From Bradyrhizobium quebecense (GTDB lineage: Bacteria > Pseudomonadota > Alphaproteobacteria > Rhizobiales > Xanthobacteraceae), in contig NZ_CP088022.1 of NCBI RefSeq assembly GCF_013373795.3, positions 6,138,001-6,202,000 of the forward strand: 64,000 nt of DNA, written 5' to 3'. The first letter of the stretch is position 1; every line of letters begins with the position of its first letter. The notes under the pieces were generated by a model. That model had not been told where the DNA came from and made no database searches. It was given only the letters and a program-made list of their open reading frames with translations. The position numbers were made by a program, and so were the translations under genes. Positions 18,784-27,543 of this stretch are shown here, piece after piece.

Positions 18784-19012
18784 ATCGACTGACGCTGCCG
18801 CCTCGCCCGCTGCTTGAGACTGAGGAAAGACCGAAGCGCCAGGCGCAGGCTTCCTCGGCTCGATTTCGCTCATCGAATGTTATGGAACTCCACGCTTTAA
18901 ATAGAGGCGGAGTTGCTTCCCAAATAGAAGGTCACGTTCGAATCGTGTCGGGTGGGCCGATCATCCATGTGTTCCCGCGCGAAATTCCAGATGAGCACTG
19001 GGTGTAAGCACC

Positions 19013-20389
19013 CTATCGGCCGAACAGTCCTTCGAAGAGTTCGAGCAGCTCCATCAATGAGGCTCGGCCGAAGTACATCCCTGCTCCCGCGCTCACTAGA
19101 GCGATGAGCAGCGAGGCAAAAAATGCGCCTCGTTGGTTTGCAATGCCGAATGCAAGCAGCTGTCGCGAGTAGCTGCCACGCCGTGCAAGAGATCCTACTG
19201 CAAACTGAATCGCCATCGCTGACGTCGCAAGCAACACCGTGATTGCCAGTATCTCCACTGCGTAACTCGAAATGAACCAAGCCGTGTGATTGAGTGCAGG
19301 AAATTCCTTGAGATTTTCCGCGCCGCCGATGTGAGGTTGAAGTGCCACTCCAATCAGAGCCAGTGTCGGAGCTAGAACAGCCAACACGGTGACTCGGAAG
19401 TTGCTTGTTTTTGCTGAGCGCCCGGCCTGGATTGATTGCTCTAAGGCGCGCTCTTCGATGCTGGCGTCGAGGGAATTCCGAAGGGCTTCTATCTCGAAGC
19501 GGGGTATTTGATCGAACCGAGCTTCGAGCCGACTGCGGCAAATGCCGAGGAAAGATTCAAAATACGCAAGTATGCCTTTCGCTTGAATGAGGGCCCTCGG
19601 GTCTCTGCTGCGACGATTACTGATAATATAGAACTGTAGAGAGAACAGCAGATTCCGGCGCCAGGAGACATCAGCGGCATCTTTCCGTTGCAGTATGAGG
19701 ATCGTATCAACGGCATGATCGTGATGCTGATGCTGGTGGGCGATGTCACGCAAGAAGAAATAGCCCTGGTCAGCAATCCACTTGTCGAAGTCATGCCCTT
19801 CTTGGGTTGCGAAGGCTCGCGAAGCATAGGCCAAGTCGTCATCGCTAAATGCAGGTCTATCAACCCGTAACTCGCCATTCCTTTCCAGGACGAAGTTGAT
19901 CCAGACGTCGGCGGAGTCTGCCAAGGCCTTACGGCCATATACAAGCGACTCTTCAATCACTCGATCTCGATCCGAGGCGAGGGATAGTCGGGCCGCGTTC
20001 ATCTCATTAATTGCTGTTCGAACCTTTTCTTGCGGTCCAGTCCGCCAGTCCTCTTTCGATTTAAATACAAATATGGTTCCGGATAAATTGCCATCTACGT
20101 TGTCTGGTGCAGCCGCACTCTTTGCCACGAGCGCAAACCAAAAATCACCGCTTCTTCGACAAATGCGATCCGTAATCGTGCGAAACACCGAGTCGCTTAG
20201 ATCACGTCGCTGATAAACAAGGATGTAGCGGTCCAAGGTGGTCGCAACATTTGCGTATTTGGACGGCGTCGGGTGTCGCGTCTCGCCAATATGGCGGAAT
20301 GAAAGACGTCCGTTCGCAGTGGGTATCCAACCTGCGAATTGATCTACGTCAGTGGGATCGTTGAGGTCAGGATCTGAAGACGCGGTCAA
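19013..20389 (-). CDS. Hypothetical membrane protein, second gene of a two-gene operon
   Basis: 458 residues. The first 300 are soluble and mixed, with no named motif (for example GDFWFALVAKSAAAPDNVDG and GHDFDKWIADQGYFFLRDIA). The last third holds three hydrophobic segments: VTVLAVLAPTLALIGVAL, then YAVEILAITVLLATSAMAI, then FFASLLIALVSAGAGMYFG. So a large cytoplasmic sensor or enzymatic part could be tethered to the membrane. It overlaps the upstream gene by 23 bp. Location among defence-like genes suggests, but does not show, a role in phage defence. Confidence 0.7.
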   Translation of the reverse strand: MTASSDPDLNDPTDVDQFAGWIPTANGRLSFRHIGETRHPTPSKYANVATTLDRYILVYQRRDLSDSVFRTITDRICRRSGDFWFALVAKSAAAPDNVDGNLSGTIFVFKSKEDWRTGPQEKVRTAINEMNAARLSLASDRDRVIEESLVYGRKALADSADVWINFVLERNGELRVDRPAFSDDDLAYASRAFATQEGHDFDKWIADQGYFFLRDIAHQHQHHDHAVDTILILQRKDAADVSWRRNLLFSLQFYIISNRRSRDPRALIQAKGILAYFESFLGICRSRLEARFDQIPRFEIEALRNSLDASIEERALEQSIQAGRSAKTSNFRVTVLAVLAPTLALIGVALQPHIGGAENLKEFPALNHTAWFISSYAVEILAITVLLATSAMAIQFAVGSLARRGSYSRQLLAFGIANQRGAFFASLLIALVSAGAGMYFGRASLMELLELFEGLFGR

Positions 20390-20705
20390 GAGTGTCGTTT
20401 GAAAGCTTGCCAGTAATTTCGAGCCGATTGGCCCTCTTATTGAAAATCATTCCGCCCTGCACGCGAGCGTCGGGTATCCAGTCATCCCGAGTCTTGGCGC
20501 GACCGAGAAGCACGGACCTAACGTCGTCGGTTCTGGTCTGGCTCTTGCGCAGTTCGATCTTGTCCGCGCGAATAAATTTGTAAGCAAATACAAGAGAGAT
20601 GGCAGCGATAGCCAAGCCAGCTGTGAGGATGATGAAGCTTGTCCCCAGAGCCGCCACCACGCCAACGAACGCACCCGACAAGGCAATGTAACCTAGGGTC
20701 TTCAT
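20367..20705 (-). CDS. Small membrane protein, first gene of a two-gene operon
   Basis: 112 residues. Two adjacent hydrophobic helices (YIALSGAFVGVVAALGTSFI and LTAGLAIAAISLVFAYKFI) are followed by a charged C-terminal domain of about 65 residues (WIPDARVQGGMIFNKRANRL). Its end overlaps the start of the 458-residue membrane protein, so the two are translated together and probably interact. No family recognised. Confidence 0.65.
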   Translation of the reverse strand: MKTLGYIALSGAFVGVVAALGTSFIILTAGLAIAAISLVFAYKFIRADKIELRKSQTRTDDVRSVLLGRAKTRDDWIPDARVQGGMIFNKRANRLEITGKLSNDTLDRVFRS

Positions 20706-20862
20706 GGCTTTGCTCGCGAATCAACAGTGAGCGGTGATTCCAAGTTAACACGAACGAGTCAAGGATTAACTAACAGAATTCTTCGATGTTCCTAGCTATT
20801 CACAGACAGTTTGTCCAGGCCGCCTCTCAGGCATCACTCAGCAGTCGTTTGAGCGGTGGTTG

Positions 20863-21762
20863 TCAATCGGCGTTCGACTGGGACCCCCTATCGGCATCCA
20901 AAAGGGACCCCTTTGATCGGCGTGCTCTGCTGGTAGCGCTCGGGTCGTCGGAGCTGGTCGGGGTTGCGGAGACGGCGCGAGCGCGGGTTGTTTGAACATC
21001 GTCGCGGCTTTTGAATCGCCAGCTGTCGTTGCCGGTCTCGACGATGTCGCAGTGATGGGTCAATCGGTCGAGTAGCGCGGTGGTCATTTTGGCATCACCG
21101 AACACACTGGGCCATTCGCCGAACGCAAGATTGGTGGTGACAATGATGGAGGTGCGCTCGTAGAGCCGGCTGATGAGATGGAACAGGAGCTGACCGCCGG
21201 ATTGCGCGAACGGCAGATAGCCCAGCTCGTCGAGAACGATGAAGTCCATGCGGGTCAGATGCTCGGCGAGCCGTCCCTGCCGACCGTTGCGGGTCTCGGT
21301 CTCGAGCCGGTTGACGAGGTCGACTACGTTGTAGAAGCGTCCTCTGGCGCCATCGCGGATGCAACTTCTGGCGATGGCAATGGCCAGGTGGGTTTTGCCT
21401 GTACCGGTGCCGCCAACCAGCACGACGTTGCGTTGTTGGGCGATGAAGCCGCCGCCAGCGAGATCATTGACGAGAGTCTGATTGATCGGCGTGCCGTCGA
21501 ACTGGAAGTCGGCGATGTCCTTGGCGAGCGGCAGCTTGGCAATGGTGAGCTGGTATTTGATCGACCTGGCTTGCTTCTCGTTGATCTCGGCGTTGAGCAG
21601 GTCGCCGACAATGCGTTGAGGCTCGTGCTGGCGCTTGACGGCAGTTGCCATGATCTCGTCGAAGGCAGCCTTCATGCCGTAGAGCTTAAGTTCGCCCATG
21701 AGGTCGAAGATTTGGGTTCGTTCCATCAGATGGTCCTCCGGAGGTTGTCGTAGCGGGCACAA
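20863..21762 (-). CDS. istB: IS21 helper ATPase IstB
   Basis: 299 residues. AAA+ ATPase that assembles on target DNA and stimulates the IstA transposase. Walker [14 protein letters not shown] and Walker [13 protein letters not shown] are clear, and the segment [20 protein letters not shown] is typical of IstB. It overlaps the end of istA by 37 bp. The last codons run into the terminal repeat of the element, giving a longer C-terminus than the usual 240-260 residues. Confidence 0.95.
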   Translation of the reverse strand: MCPLRQPPEDHLMERTQIFDLMGELKLYGMKAAFDEIMATAVKRQHEPQRIVGDLLNAEINEKQARSIKYQLTIAKLPLAKDIADFQFDGTPINQTLVNDLAGGGFIAQQRNVVLVGGTGTGKTHLAIAIARSCIRDGARGRFYNVVDLVNRLETETRNGRQGRLAEHLTRMDFIVLDELGYLPFAQSGGQLLFHLISRLYERTSIIVTTNLAFGEWPSVFGDAKMTTALLDRLTHHCDIVETGNDSWRFKSRDDVQTTRARAVSATPTSSDDPSATSRARRSKGSLLDADRGSQSNAD

Positions 21763-23243
21763 TCGGCGATCGGTGCATGACGGAGCGTCAGTGCGGCCGG
21801 CGTCATGATGTTGGCCGGTGGGGCGGGTTCACGTTGACGGGCCAGGATATTGAGAACGACATCGGCGGAATGGACGCTGTGACTGAGCGCTTCGGCACAA
21901 GCCGCTTCCACCGCGGACAGACCGTCAGTCAGCACCGCGGTGAGGATGTCGACCATCTGCCGATTGCCATCGTCGGTGCTGGCCAGCTTGCGCCGGATCC
22001 GCTCGATCGCGGCCGGCAGCACCCAGTCTTTGAAGGGAGCACCGTTGCGCAAGGCGCCGGGTTTGCGGGCGAGCACCGGCACATAATGCCAGGGGTCGTA
22101 GACGGTATCGCCGCGGCCAAAGGATCGCGGGTGCTCGGCAACGATACGTCCATCCTGACGGATCACGATGCGATCGGCATAGGCTTGAACCTCGACCGGT
22201 CGTCCGACTGCACTGGCTGCGACCGAGTACTTGTTGTTGTCGAAGCGCACCAGGCAGGTCTTCGAGACCGATGCTGTCACCGCATGGAAGCCGTCGAAGC
22301 GGCCGGCATAGGGAACGAGTTTGGGGCGTTCGGCTTCGAACACGTCCCAGATCGTCTGATCGACCAGCTCCGGATGGCGATGAGCCTTGGCGTAGGCGAT
22401 GCACTTGTCGAGCAGCCAGGCGTTTAACTCGTCGAGGTTTTTGAACCGCAGCCGCGGCGTGAAGAAGCGCTCCCGGACCAGCCCGACCTGGTTCTCGACC
22501 TGCCCCTTCTCCCAGCCCGACGCTGGCGTACAGGCGACCGGATCGACCAGATAGTGGCTGCACATCTGCAGGAAGCGGCGATTGTAGAGACGGCCTTTAC
22601 CGACAAAGATCGTCTCCACCGCGGTCTTCATGTTGTCGTAGATGCCGCGGGTGCAGGTGCCTTTGAACAGGGCGAATGCCCGGTCGTGGGCGTCGAACAC
22701 CATCTCCTGCGTCTCCCGCGGATAGGCCCGCACGAACAGCATGCGACTGTGACAGAGCCGAACATGAGCAGCCTTCACCATCACCGTGGTGCCGCTCAGC
22801 AGGACCACCTCGTGGCTCCAGTCGAACTGGTAGGCTTCGCCTGGTGCAAAGCTCAGCGGCACATAAGCCGACGCTGTCGAGGTGCCGCGTTCCTTGGTCC
22901 ACCGTCGGGCGTATCGACGAACCGCATCATAGCCGCCGGCATAACCCAGGCCGCGGAGTTCCTCGAATAGCCGGATCAGCGTCAGCCGTTCCCGCGCCGC
23001 CTTGCTCTCATTCCCTGCCAGCAACCGATCAAGCTCGGCACTCCAGGCACCCATCTTCGGGAGCGGCTGCGTCTCGCGCTCGTACCGGAACTCCGTCGCT
23101 TGAGAACGAATGACCTTGCGAACCACCTTCCGCGATACGCCAAGTTCTCGGCAGATCGCCTTGATCGGACGACCATCAACAAAGTAGGCGCGACGGATCT
23201 TACCAATCGTCTCCACCACCAGCATCCCAACCTCGGCTTCCAT
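21726..23243 (-). CDS. istA: IS21 transposase IstA
   Basis: 505 residues, full length. N-terminal HTH ([20 protein letters not shown]) binds the terminal repeats. The retroviral-integrase-like DDE core includes [14 protein letters not shown] and a later [20 protein letters not shown], then [17 protein letters not shown], with the glutamate in [15 protein letters not shown]. The C-terminal beta domain follows ([16 protein letters not shown]). Appears functional. Confidence 0.95.
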   Translation of the reverse strand: MEAEVGMLVVETIGKIRRAYFVDGRPIKAICRELGVSRKVVRKVIRSQATEFRYERETQPLPKMGAWSAELDRLLAGNESKAARERLTLIRLFEELRGLGYAGGYDAVRRYARRWTKERGTSTASAYVPLSFAPGEAYQFDWSHEVVLLSGTTVMVKAAHVRLCHSRMLFVRAYPRETQEMVFDAHDRAFALFKGTCTRGIYDNMKTAVETIFVGKGRLYNRRFLQMCSHYLVDPVACTPASGWEKGQVENQVGLVRERFFTPRLRFKNLDELNAWLLDKCIAYAKAHRHPELVDQTIWDVFEAERPKLVPYAGRFDGFHAVTASVSKTCLVRFDNNKYSVAASAVGRPVEVQAYADRIVIRQDGRIVAEHPRSFGRGDTVYDPWHYVPVLARKPGALRNGAPFKDWVLPAAIERIRRKLASTDDGNRQMVDILTAVLTDGLSAVEAACAEALSHSVHSADVVLNILARQREPAPPANIMTPAALTLRHAPIADCARYDNLRRTI

Positions 23244-23337
23244 GACTCGATGGAAGCCACTGTGGACCCTTATCCCGGGGTCCCGATTGGATGCCGATCA
23301 CCCCGAAACGGGGGTCCTTATTCCATGCCGAAACACA

Positions 23338-24369
23338 GACGCTGGTAAGATCGCGCATACAGAGCTTCATAAGGTCCTAGACGCCGCCCAGATGCGGTAC
23401 GCCGACGAGATCACGTTAGCGCGAAAAGCGGTGCTAACCGTCGAGGGAAAGACTCTGAAGGCTGATCTGAAAGGAAGCGGAATGTCCTTCAACGACTTCT
23501 GGGAGGAGGCCGACTTCACGGTAATTGAGGACGCCTATCGCCGAGCTTCGCGCGTGATAAGCCCCGATCTATCTCGCACATACGCGGAACATCTCGCAGA
23601 CAAGAAAGAGGCTGACTCTGTTGAGGAGGCCCTCATTGAGGCGCATGCGGATATTGCAGCGCTCGGTTTGGTGCCTGATGTGAAGACGTATCTCGATGAC
23701 GAGGCGAGTAAACTGGCAAAGTCATGGCTAAGCAAGTACCGCGTCCAAGTTAAGAGCTTGTCAGATGAACGGCAGGAAGCTTATCGCCAAATCAAAGAGA
23801 TGAGCGCAGATCCAGAGGACATCGACCTTGCAAAGCCGAAGTCGTGGATGGAGGCCACCACGATTCGTGAGCAAGATGGTAACGAAACTCATCTGCCGAC
23901 TTACGATCGCCACTTACTTTGCGGAGACAACGGCGAGTTTCCAGCCGAAATGAACACATGGGAGATTGAGGTTCTTAAGGCAGAGATGGCACGGACTGGG
24001 TTTCAAGCCTGGTACCGGAACCCCTCACGGTCGAGTCAGGACTCGCTCGGTATTGCCTACGCCGTTAACTCGCGGGTCATGATCATGCGACCCGACTTCA
24101 TTTTCTTTTCCAATCAATTTGATGGATCAATAGCTGCTGACATCGTAGACCCCCACGGTCCGCAATTGGCGGACGCGCTGCCGAAGTTGCGGGGGCTGGC
24201 ACAGTATGCCGAGGATCACGCTACCGTTTATCGTCGTGTCGAGGCTATCGCAAAGATTGGAGAAAAGCTGCGAGCGTTGGATCTTACTAGGGAGGACGTC
24301 CGCCGGGCGGTCAGGGCAACGGAAGACGCAAAGAGCCTTTACGACAGCGAATTTGCGGCCGATTATTAG
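23338..24369 (+). pseudogene. 3' part of a large helicase/restriction-like gene, beheaded by IS21
   Basis: Open reading continues from within IS21 but meaningful protein starts at 23338 (DAGKIAHTELHKVLDAAQMR). About 343 residues remain. The closing 150, with ETHLPTYDRHLLCGDNGEFP, WEIEVLKAEMARTGFQAWYR, then MRPDFIFFSNQFDGSIAADI and VDPHGPQLADALPKLRGLAQ, look like the C-terminal nuclease-type region of large DEAD-box/type III restriction-like proteins (res subunits); the residues PDFIFF and DIVDPHG could be a PD-(D/E)XK-like core. No helicase part is present on the other side of the IS. Probably a non-functional remnant of a defence gene; assignment is moderate. Confidence 0.65.
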
Positions 24370-25040
24370 CGGACCATCTCATCGCGGAGGTCCGACGTCT
24401 TGCCTGCCCAGGAGCTTGCCGGAGCCTGACTGATAAGGGTTCGAGGATGGGCGGAGACCGTGTCAGCTCTCTGACAGTTCTCGGTTTGCTTGAGCGAGAG
24501 AGATTCAAAACCGGCCCCCATGAGGGCCTTGTTTTTCGCCGAATGCCGTACTGTACCGATTCCCGACGTTCTAGGATTCGGAGAAAAACGCGTTCTCCAG
24601 CCCCATTCGTCGCTCGTTTTTAGTACGGCCGGCATTCTCCAGGGCGAAAAGATTCACGAAAACGGCCGAGTTTTCGGGCCTGTCTCCGTTCCGAGGTACG
24701 AAATGTCGGGGCAAACTGGCGGAGAGAGTGGGATTCAAACTCGGAATACGGTTGGCGAAGCCACCGGGGACATTCGGTTTAGAGAATGGTCCCAAGGGTT
24801 CGCCTTTCCGCGTCCGGTTTTTGGCTCTGAGGTTACCTTGACGGCATTTTATGGGCGGAAATCCGCGGCAGTGTCGCGGAATTCGCGCCGAAATCTCTTC
24901 TCGGTCTTGCCAACGAGACTACGTGGCGGAGCAAGGAAGATTCGAACCGTTGGTACGAGAGGGCTTAGAAATTTCACGGGTTCGGGCGCCGACCTCACCC
25001 GGACGAGACTTTAGTCCTAGCCGTCATTAACCACCGCCTC
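24370..25040. other. Non-coding mosaic with tRNA-Ser-like 3' ends
   Basis: About 670 bases with no convincing gene. Three degenerate pieces resembling the complement of a tRNA-Ser 3' end are spaced 226 and 207 bp apart. They begin at 24491 (TGAGCGAGAGAGATTCAAAA), 24717 (TGGCGGAGAGAGTGGGATTC) and 24924 (TGGCGGAGCAAGGAAGATTC). The middle one differs by a single base from the common rhizobial tRNA-Ser end. No matching 5' tRNA halves are present, so they may be attachment-site relics. A 174-codon frame across them is rejected as spurious. Confidence 0.5.
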
Positions 25041-25082
25041 TTTGACGCGACTGCGTCAAAGTCATTGACGGACAAGCGTCAA
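25041..25082 (+). promoter_or_regulatory. Two adjacent inverted repeats of TTGACG, probable operator/promoter
   Basis: TTTGACGC-gact-GCGTCAAA (25041-25060) is a perfect palindrome, and TTGACG-gacaag-CGTCAA (25065-25082) repeats the same half-sites. The second TTGACG would also make a good -35 box, with a weak -10 (TAGTCT) 17 bases on. The pattern ends 18 bp before the ATG of the HTH-like gene, suggesting autoregulation. Confidence 0.55.
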
Positions 25083-25100
25083 TATGGTAGTCTAGAGCTT

Positions 25101-25850
25101 ATGGAAGGAGCCGAGTCGGCAATCGTTTGGTACGGCAACAGTCGCTTCAATGCGGCTGATATGCAGCGCGCAACAGGCCTCTCAGAGCGGTCGCAGCGCG
25201 AGCTTCTTAAGCTCGGTATTCTGCAGGCTGTCCCACAATCGCGGACTGCCACGCGCCTTTTCGACAGTCGCATGCTGAAGCGCGCGGCCCTCATCTACCC
25301 AATGCACGAGCATGGTGGCCTCAATCTCCAGGTTTCGGGGAAACTAATCTATGCAAACACCCTGCTGGAATCTCTCCTGTATGACTCCATTGATCCTTGG
25401 CACGCCCACCAGCGCATGGTCGACAAGGCGCCTCATGGCGAACGAGAATGGAGCTGGTTTTCAACGACTGAGGATCCCGGTAAGCAGCCGGGCGATTTCT
25501 ACGTCTCATTGATCAACCGACATTTTATCGCTTCGGGCTTTGCTGCGAGCCAGCAGGTTTACGGTCATCTTACCGACGACGGCAGCGACATCATTGTCTT
25601 TCGAGGTGCCGTTTGGGACGAACTGATCGATCGTTCTGGAACCGTACCAGATTGGGCGGCTGGCGAGTTTCATCCAAAATCCGCACTTGCCGGCAAATCG
25701 CGCATATTCAAGTCAAGGACCGCCAGCGAATTTGAGAGAGACGCCATAAAGCGCGTTGTCGATAGTCCAACTTCGATATTTTCAGTCAACGCCAGTCTCA
25801 CGTTGCGCGTAGCACTGCGCAAGCTTCTAAGGATCAATGGCGCATCATGA
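25101..25850 (+). CDS. Hypothetical protein with MerR-like N-terminal HTH
   Basis: 249 residues from the ATG at 25101; a TTG at 25065 lies inside the palindromic operator and is less likely. The start ARFNAADMQRATGLSERSQR-like segment (SRFNAADMQRATGLSERSQR) followed by ELLKLGILQAVPQSRTATRLF resembles a winged MerR-type helix-turn-helix. The remaining 170 residues are of unknown fold. It is the first of three co-directional genes leading into the island integrase, so it may control integration or excision. Confidence 0.6.
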   Translation: MEGAESAIVWYGNSRFNAADMQRATGLSERSQRELLKLGILQAVPQSRTATRLFDSRMLKRAALIYPMHEHGGLNLQVSGKLIYANTLLESLLYDSIDPWHAHQRMVDKAPHGEREWSWFSTTEDPGKQPGDFYVSLINRHFIASGFAASQQVYGHLTDDGSDIIVFRGAVWDELIDRSGTVPDWAAGEFHPKSALAGKSRIFKSRTASEFERDAIKRVVDSPTSIFSVNASLTLRVALRKLLRINGAS

Positions 25851-26095
25851 CTTTCGACCTTCGCATACTCAAGAATGGGCACGGAACGATGACGCGCCAG
25901 CACATCGTTCATCCAACCCTTGTGCCGTCGCGCTTGCTGACTGCAAACCGAAAAGCTGACGGGTCGCGGTCCAAGGCAAGCAACGGACCCGCTGATTGTG
26001 CGTCAGGACGTGCATCAGCTGGCGCTCCCGCCGCGCTCGAGAGCGGTCGCGGCTTCGCGCCTCCATCGAAGTATAGGCAAGAGGGGCTCTGATCG

Positions 26096-26308
26096 ATGCC
26101 TCGCCGCGGCCCCTGCACCTTCAAGCAACAAGACGTCACTCGCTTGCTGCGGGCGACGATTGCGGCTGGTGTGGGTGTTCAGCGAGTCGAAATCGACAAA
26201 AATGGCCGGATCGTTCTCGTTACTAAGTCTTCAACCTCGCCTCGCGAGGAAGTGGATGAGCTTGATCGAGAGTTGGCTGAGTTCGAGGCGAAGCATGGTG
26301 AGAATTGA
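26096..26308 (+). CDS. Small integrase-associated protein
   Basis: 70 residues: FKQQDVTRLLRATIAAGVGV then VEIDKNGRIVLVTKSS and an acidic helical tail. Short proteins of this type commonly precede island integrases in Bradyrhizobium, in the place where an excisionase is often found, but no experimental role is known to me. It overlaps the integrase start by 14 bp and is thus co-translated. Confidence 0.65.
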   Translation: MPRRGPCTFKQQDVTRLLRATIAAGVGVQRVEIDKNGRIVLVTKSSTSPREEVDELDRELAEFEAKHGEN

Positions 26309-27308
26309 GCTCAAGGGAATTGCGAAGGTTACGGCAAAGGGGCGTACCTATTGGTACGCTTGGCGCGGTGGACCGCGACTGAAGGGCGAGCCTGGTACTC
26401 CCCAGTTTATCGCGTCCTACAACGAAGCTGTTCAGGACCATCGCGCGCCCGATAAGAGCCGCTTTCGGTTTGTTGTTAGCGATTACAAGCGAAGCAACGA
26501 TTATAGGAAGCTCGCACAATCCACGCGAGACCAGTGGGGCACCTGGCTTGATCGCATAGCCGAATACTTCGGCGAACTGCGGATCTCACAGTTCGATAGG
26601 CCTGAAAAGATCAGGCCGGTAATTCGCCGCTGGCGTAACAAATGGGCCGATACGCCACGAACGGCCGACTACGGCATGCAGGTGCTTTCCCGTGTCGCTG
26701 CACATGCCGTAAAAACGGGCAAGATTGCCGGCAATCCCTGCGAAGGCGTTGAACACCTCTATAAGAACGATCGATCAGAAATCATCTGGGCTGATGCGGA
26801 AATCGCCCGCTTGAAAAATACGTGTTCGAACGAAATCGCGACTGCCGTTGATCTAGCCGGCCACACGGGTTTGCGCTTGAGCGATCTTTTGCGCCTGTCT
26901 TGGTCACATATCAGCGACGATGCCATTATTCTGACCACGGGCAAAAGCCGCCACCGTCGCGAAGCGATCATTCCACTTTACGGCGCGCTCCGAGAAATCC
27001 TTGCTCGGATTCCAAAGCGATCAACAACAATTTTGACCAACAGCCGACGCCGGCCCTGGACGGCCGATGGTTTCGGGAGCTCGTTTAACAAAGCGAAGAT
27101 CGACGCCGGGATGTCGCAACAAGATCTGCACTTCAACGACCTCCGAGGAACAGCTGCGACTAAATTCTACATCGCCGGCTTCACCATGCGCGAGATCGCA
27201 GAGACGCTTGCTTGGGAAGAGGAGTCAGTCGAGAAAATCATCCGCCGCTACGTCGGTCGTACCGCGGCGATTAAGGCGAGAATCAAGAAGCTGGAAGCCA
27301 AAGAATGA
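26295..27308 (+). CDS. Tyrosine-type site-specific integrase of the island
   Basis: 337 residues from the ATG at 26295, chosen because longer upstream reading overlaps the 70-residue gene. The N-terminal half would be the SAM-like core-binding domain; the catalytic domain has R194 (HTGLRLSDLL), K217 (TTGKSRHRR), R284 (HFNDLRGTAATK) and Y319 (IIRRYVGR). In the HxxR box the first residue is N281, not His, and the second His position is W307, variants found in rhizobial relatives. The stop lies 53 bp from the 3' end of tRNA-Gly, the expected place for an integrase using that tRNA as attachment site. Confidence 0.92.
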   Translation: MVRIELKGIAKVTAKGRTYWYAWRGGPRLKGEPGTPQFIASYNEAVQDHRAPDKSRFRFVVSDYKRSNDYRKLAQSTRDQWGTWLDRIAEYFGELRISQFDRPEKIRPVIRRWRNKWADTPRTADYGMQVLSRVAAHAVKTGKIAGNPCEGVEHLYKNDRSEIIWADAEIARLKNTCSNEIATAVDLAGHTGLRLSDLLRLSWSHISDDAIILTTGKSRHRREAIIPLYGALREILARIPKRSTTILTNSRRRPWTADGFGSSFNKAKIDAGMSQQDLHFNDLRGTAATKFYIAGFTMREIAETLAWEEESVEKIIRRYVGRTAAIKARIKKLEAKE

Positions 27309-27361
27309 ACAAAACTTGCAAAACCACCGACAAAACCGTTCTACGAACTTCAGCTAAGTGT

Positions 27362-27435
27362 TGGAGCGGGCGAAGGGAATCGAACCCTCGTATGCAGCTT
27401 GGGAAGCTGCCGTTCTACCATTGAACTACGCCCGC
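27362..27435 (-). tRNA. tRNA-Gly (anticodon CCC)
   Basis: The minus strand folds as a full cloverleaf: acceptor GCGGGCG/CGCCCGC, D arm GTTC-AATGGTA-GAAC, anticodon stem GCAGC/GCTGC with loop TTCCCAA, T arm with GGTTCGATTCC, and encoded TCCA at the 3' end. The anticodon reads CCC, decoding GGG. Its 3' end faces the integrase, so it marks the right boundary of the island and remains intact after integration. Confidence 0.95.
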
Positions 27436-27543
27436 GATCTCAATTGCTTGAGGTCGCCCCTGCGGGTGCGACCGGCGGACCATAGCCCGGGCCGAGGCAG
27501 AGGATCAAGCGTGCATTGACACCGATCGCCGCGCCGCCACCTG

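Larger units (their letters stand above)
20861..23337 (-). mobile_element. IS21-family insertion sequence, complete
   Basis: The ends share TGT, then TCGGC, then GGACCCC: left TGTCAATCGGCGTTCGACTG (20861 on), right complement TGTGTTTCGGCATGGAATAA (ending 23337). Multiple internal GGGACCCC repeats lie near both ends, as is normal for IS21. istA and istB are intact. No target duplication is seen: the flanks (GAGCGGTGGT left, GACGCTGGTA right) differ, which fits an IS-mediated deletion. Confidence 0.88.

Noticed and set aside
18897..19541. A 214-codon minus-strand frame overlapping the 458-residue membrane protein
   Set aside because: It shares DNA with the larger gene in another frame and has no protein-like character; the larger frame has hydrophobic helices and an overlapping partner.
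24490..25014. A 174-codon plus-strand frame across the tRNA-like region
   Set aside because: Phrases such as GGARKIRTVGTRG and GGESGIQTRN are what tRNA 3' ends give when translated; no family resemblance and no good ribosome site.
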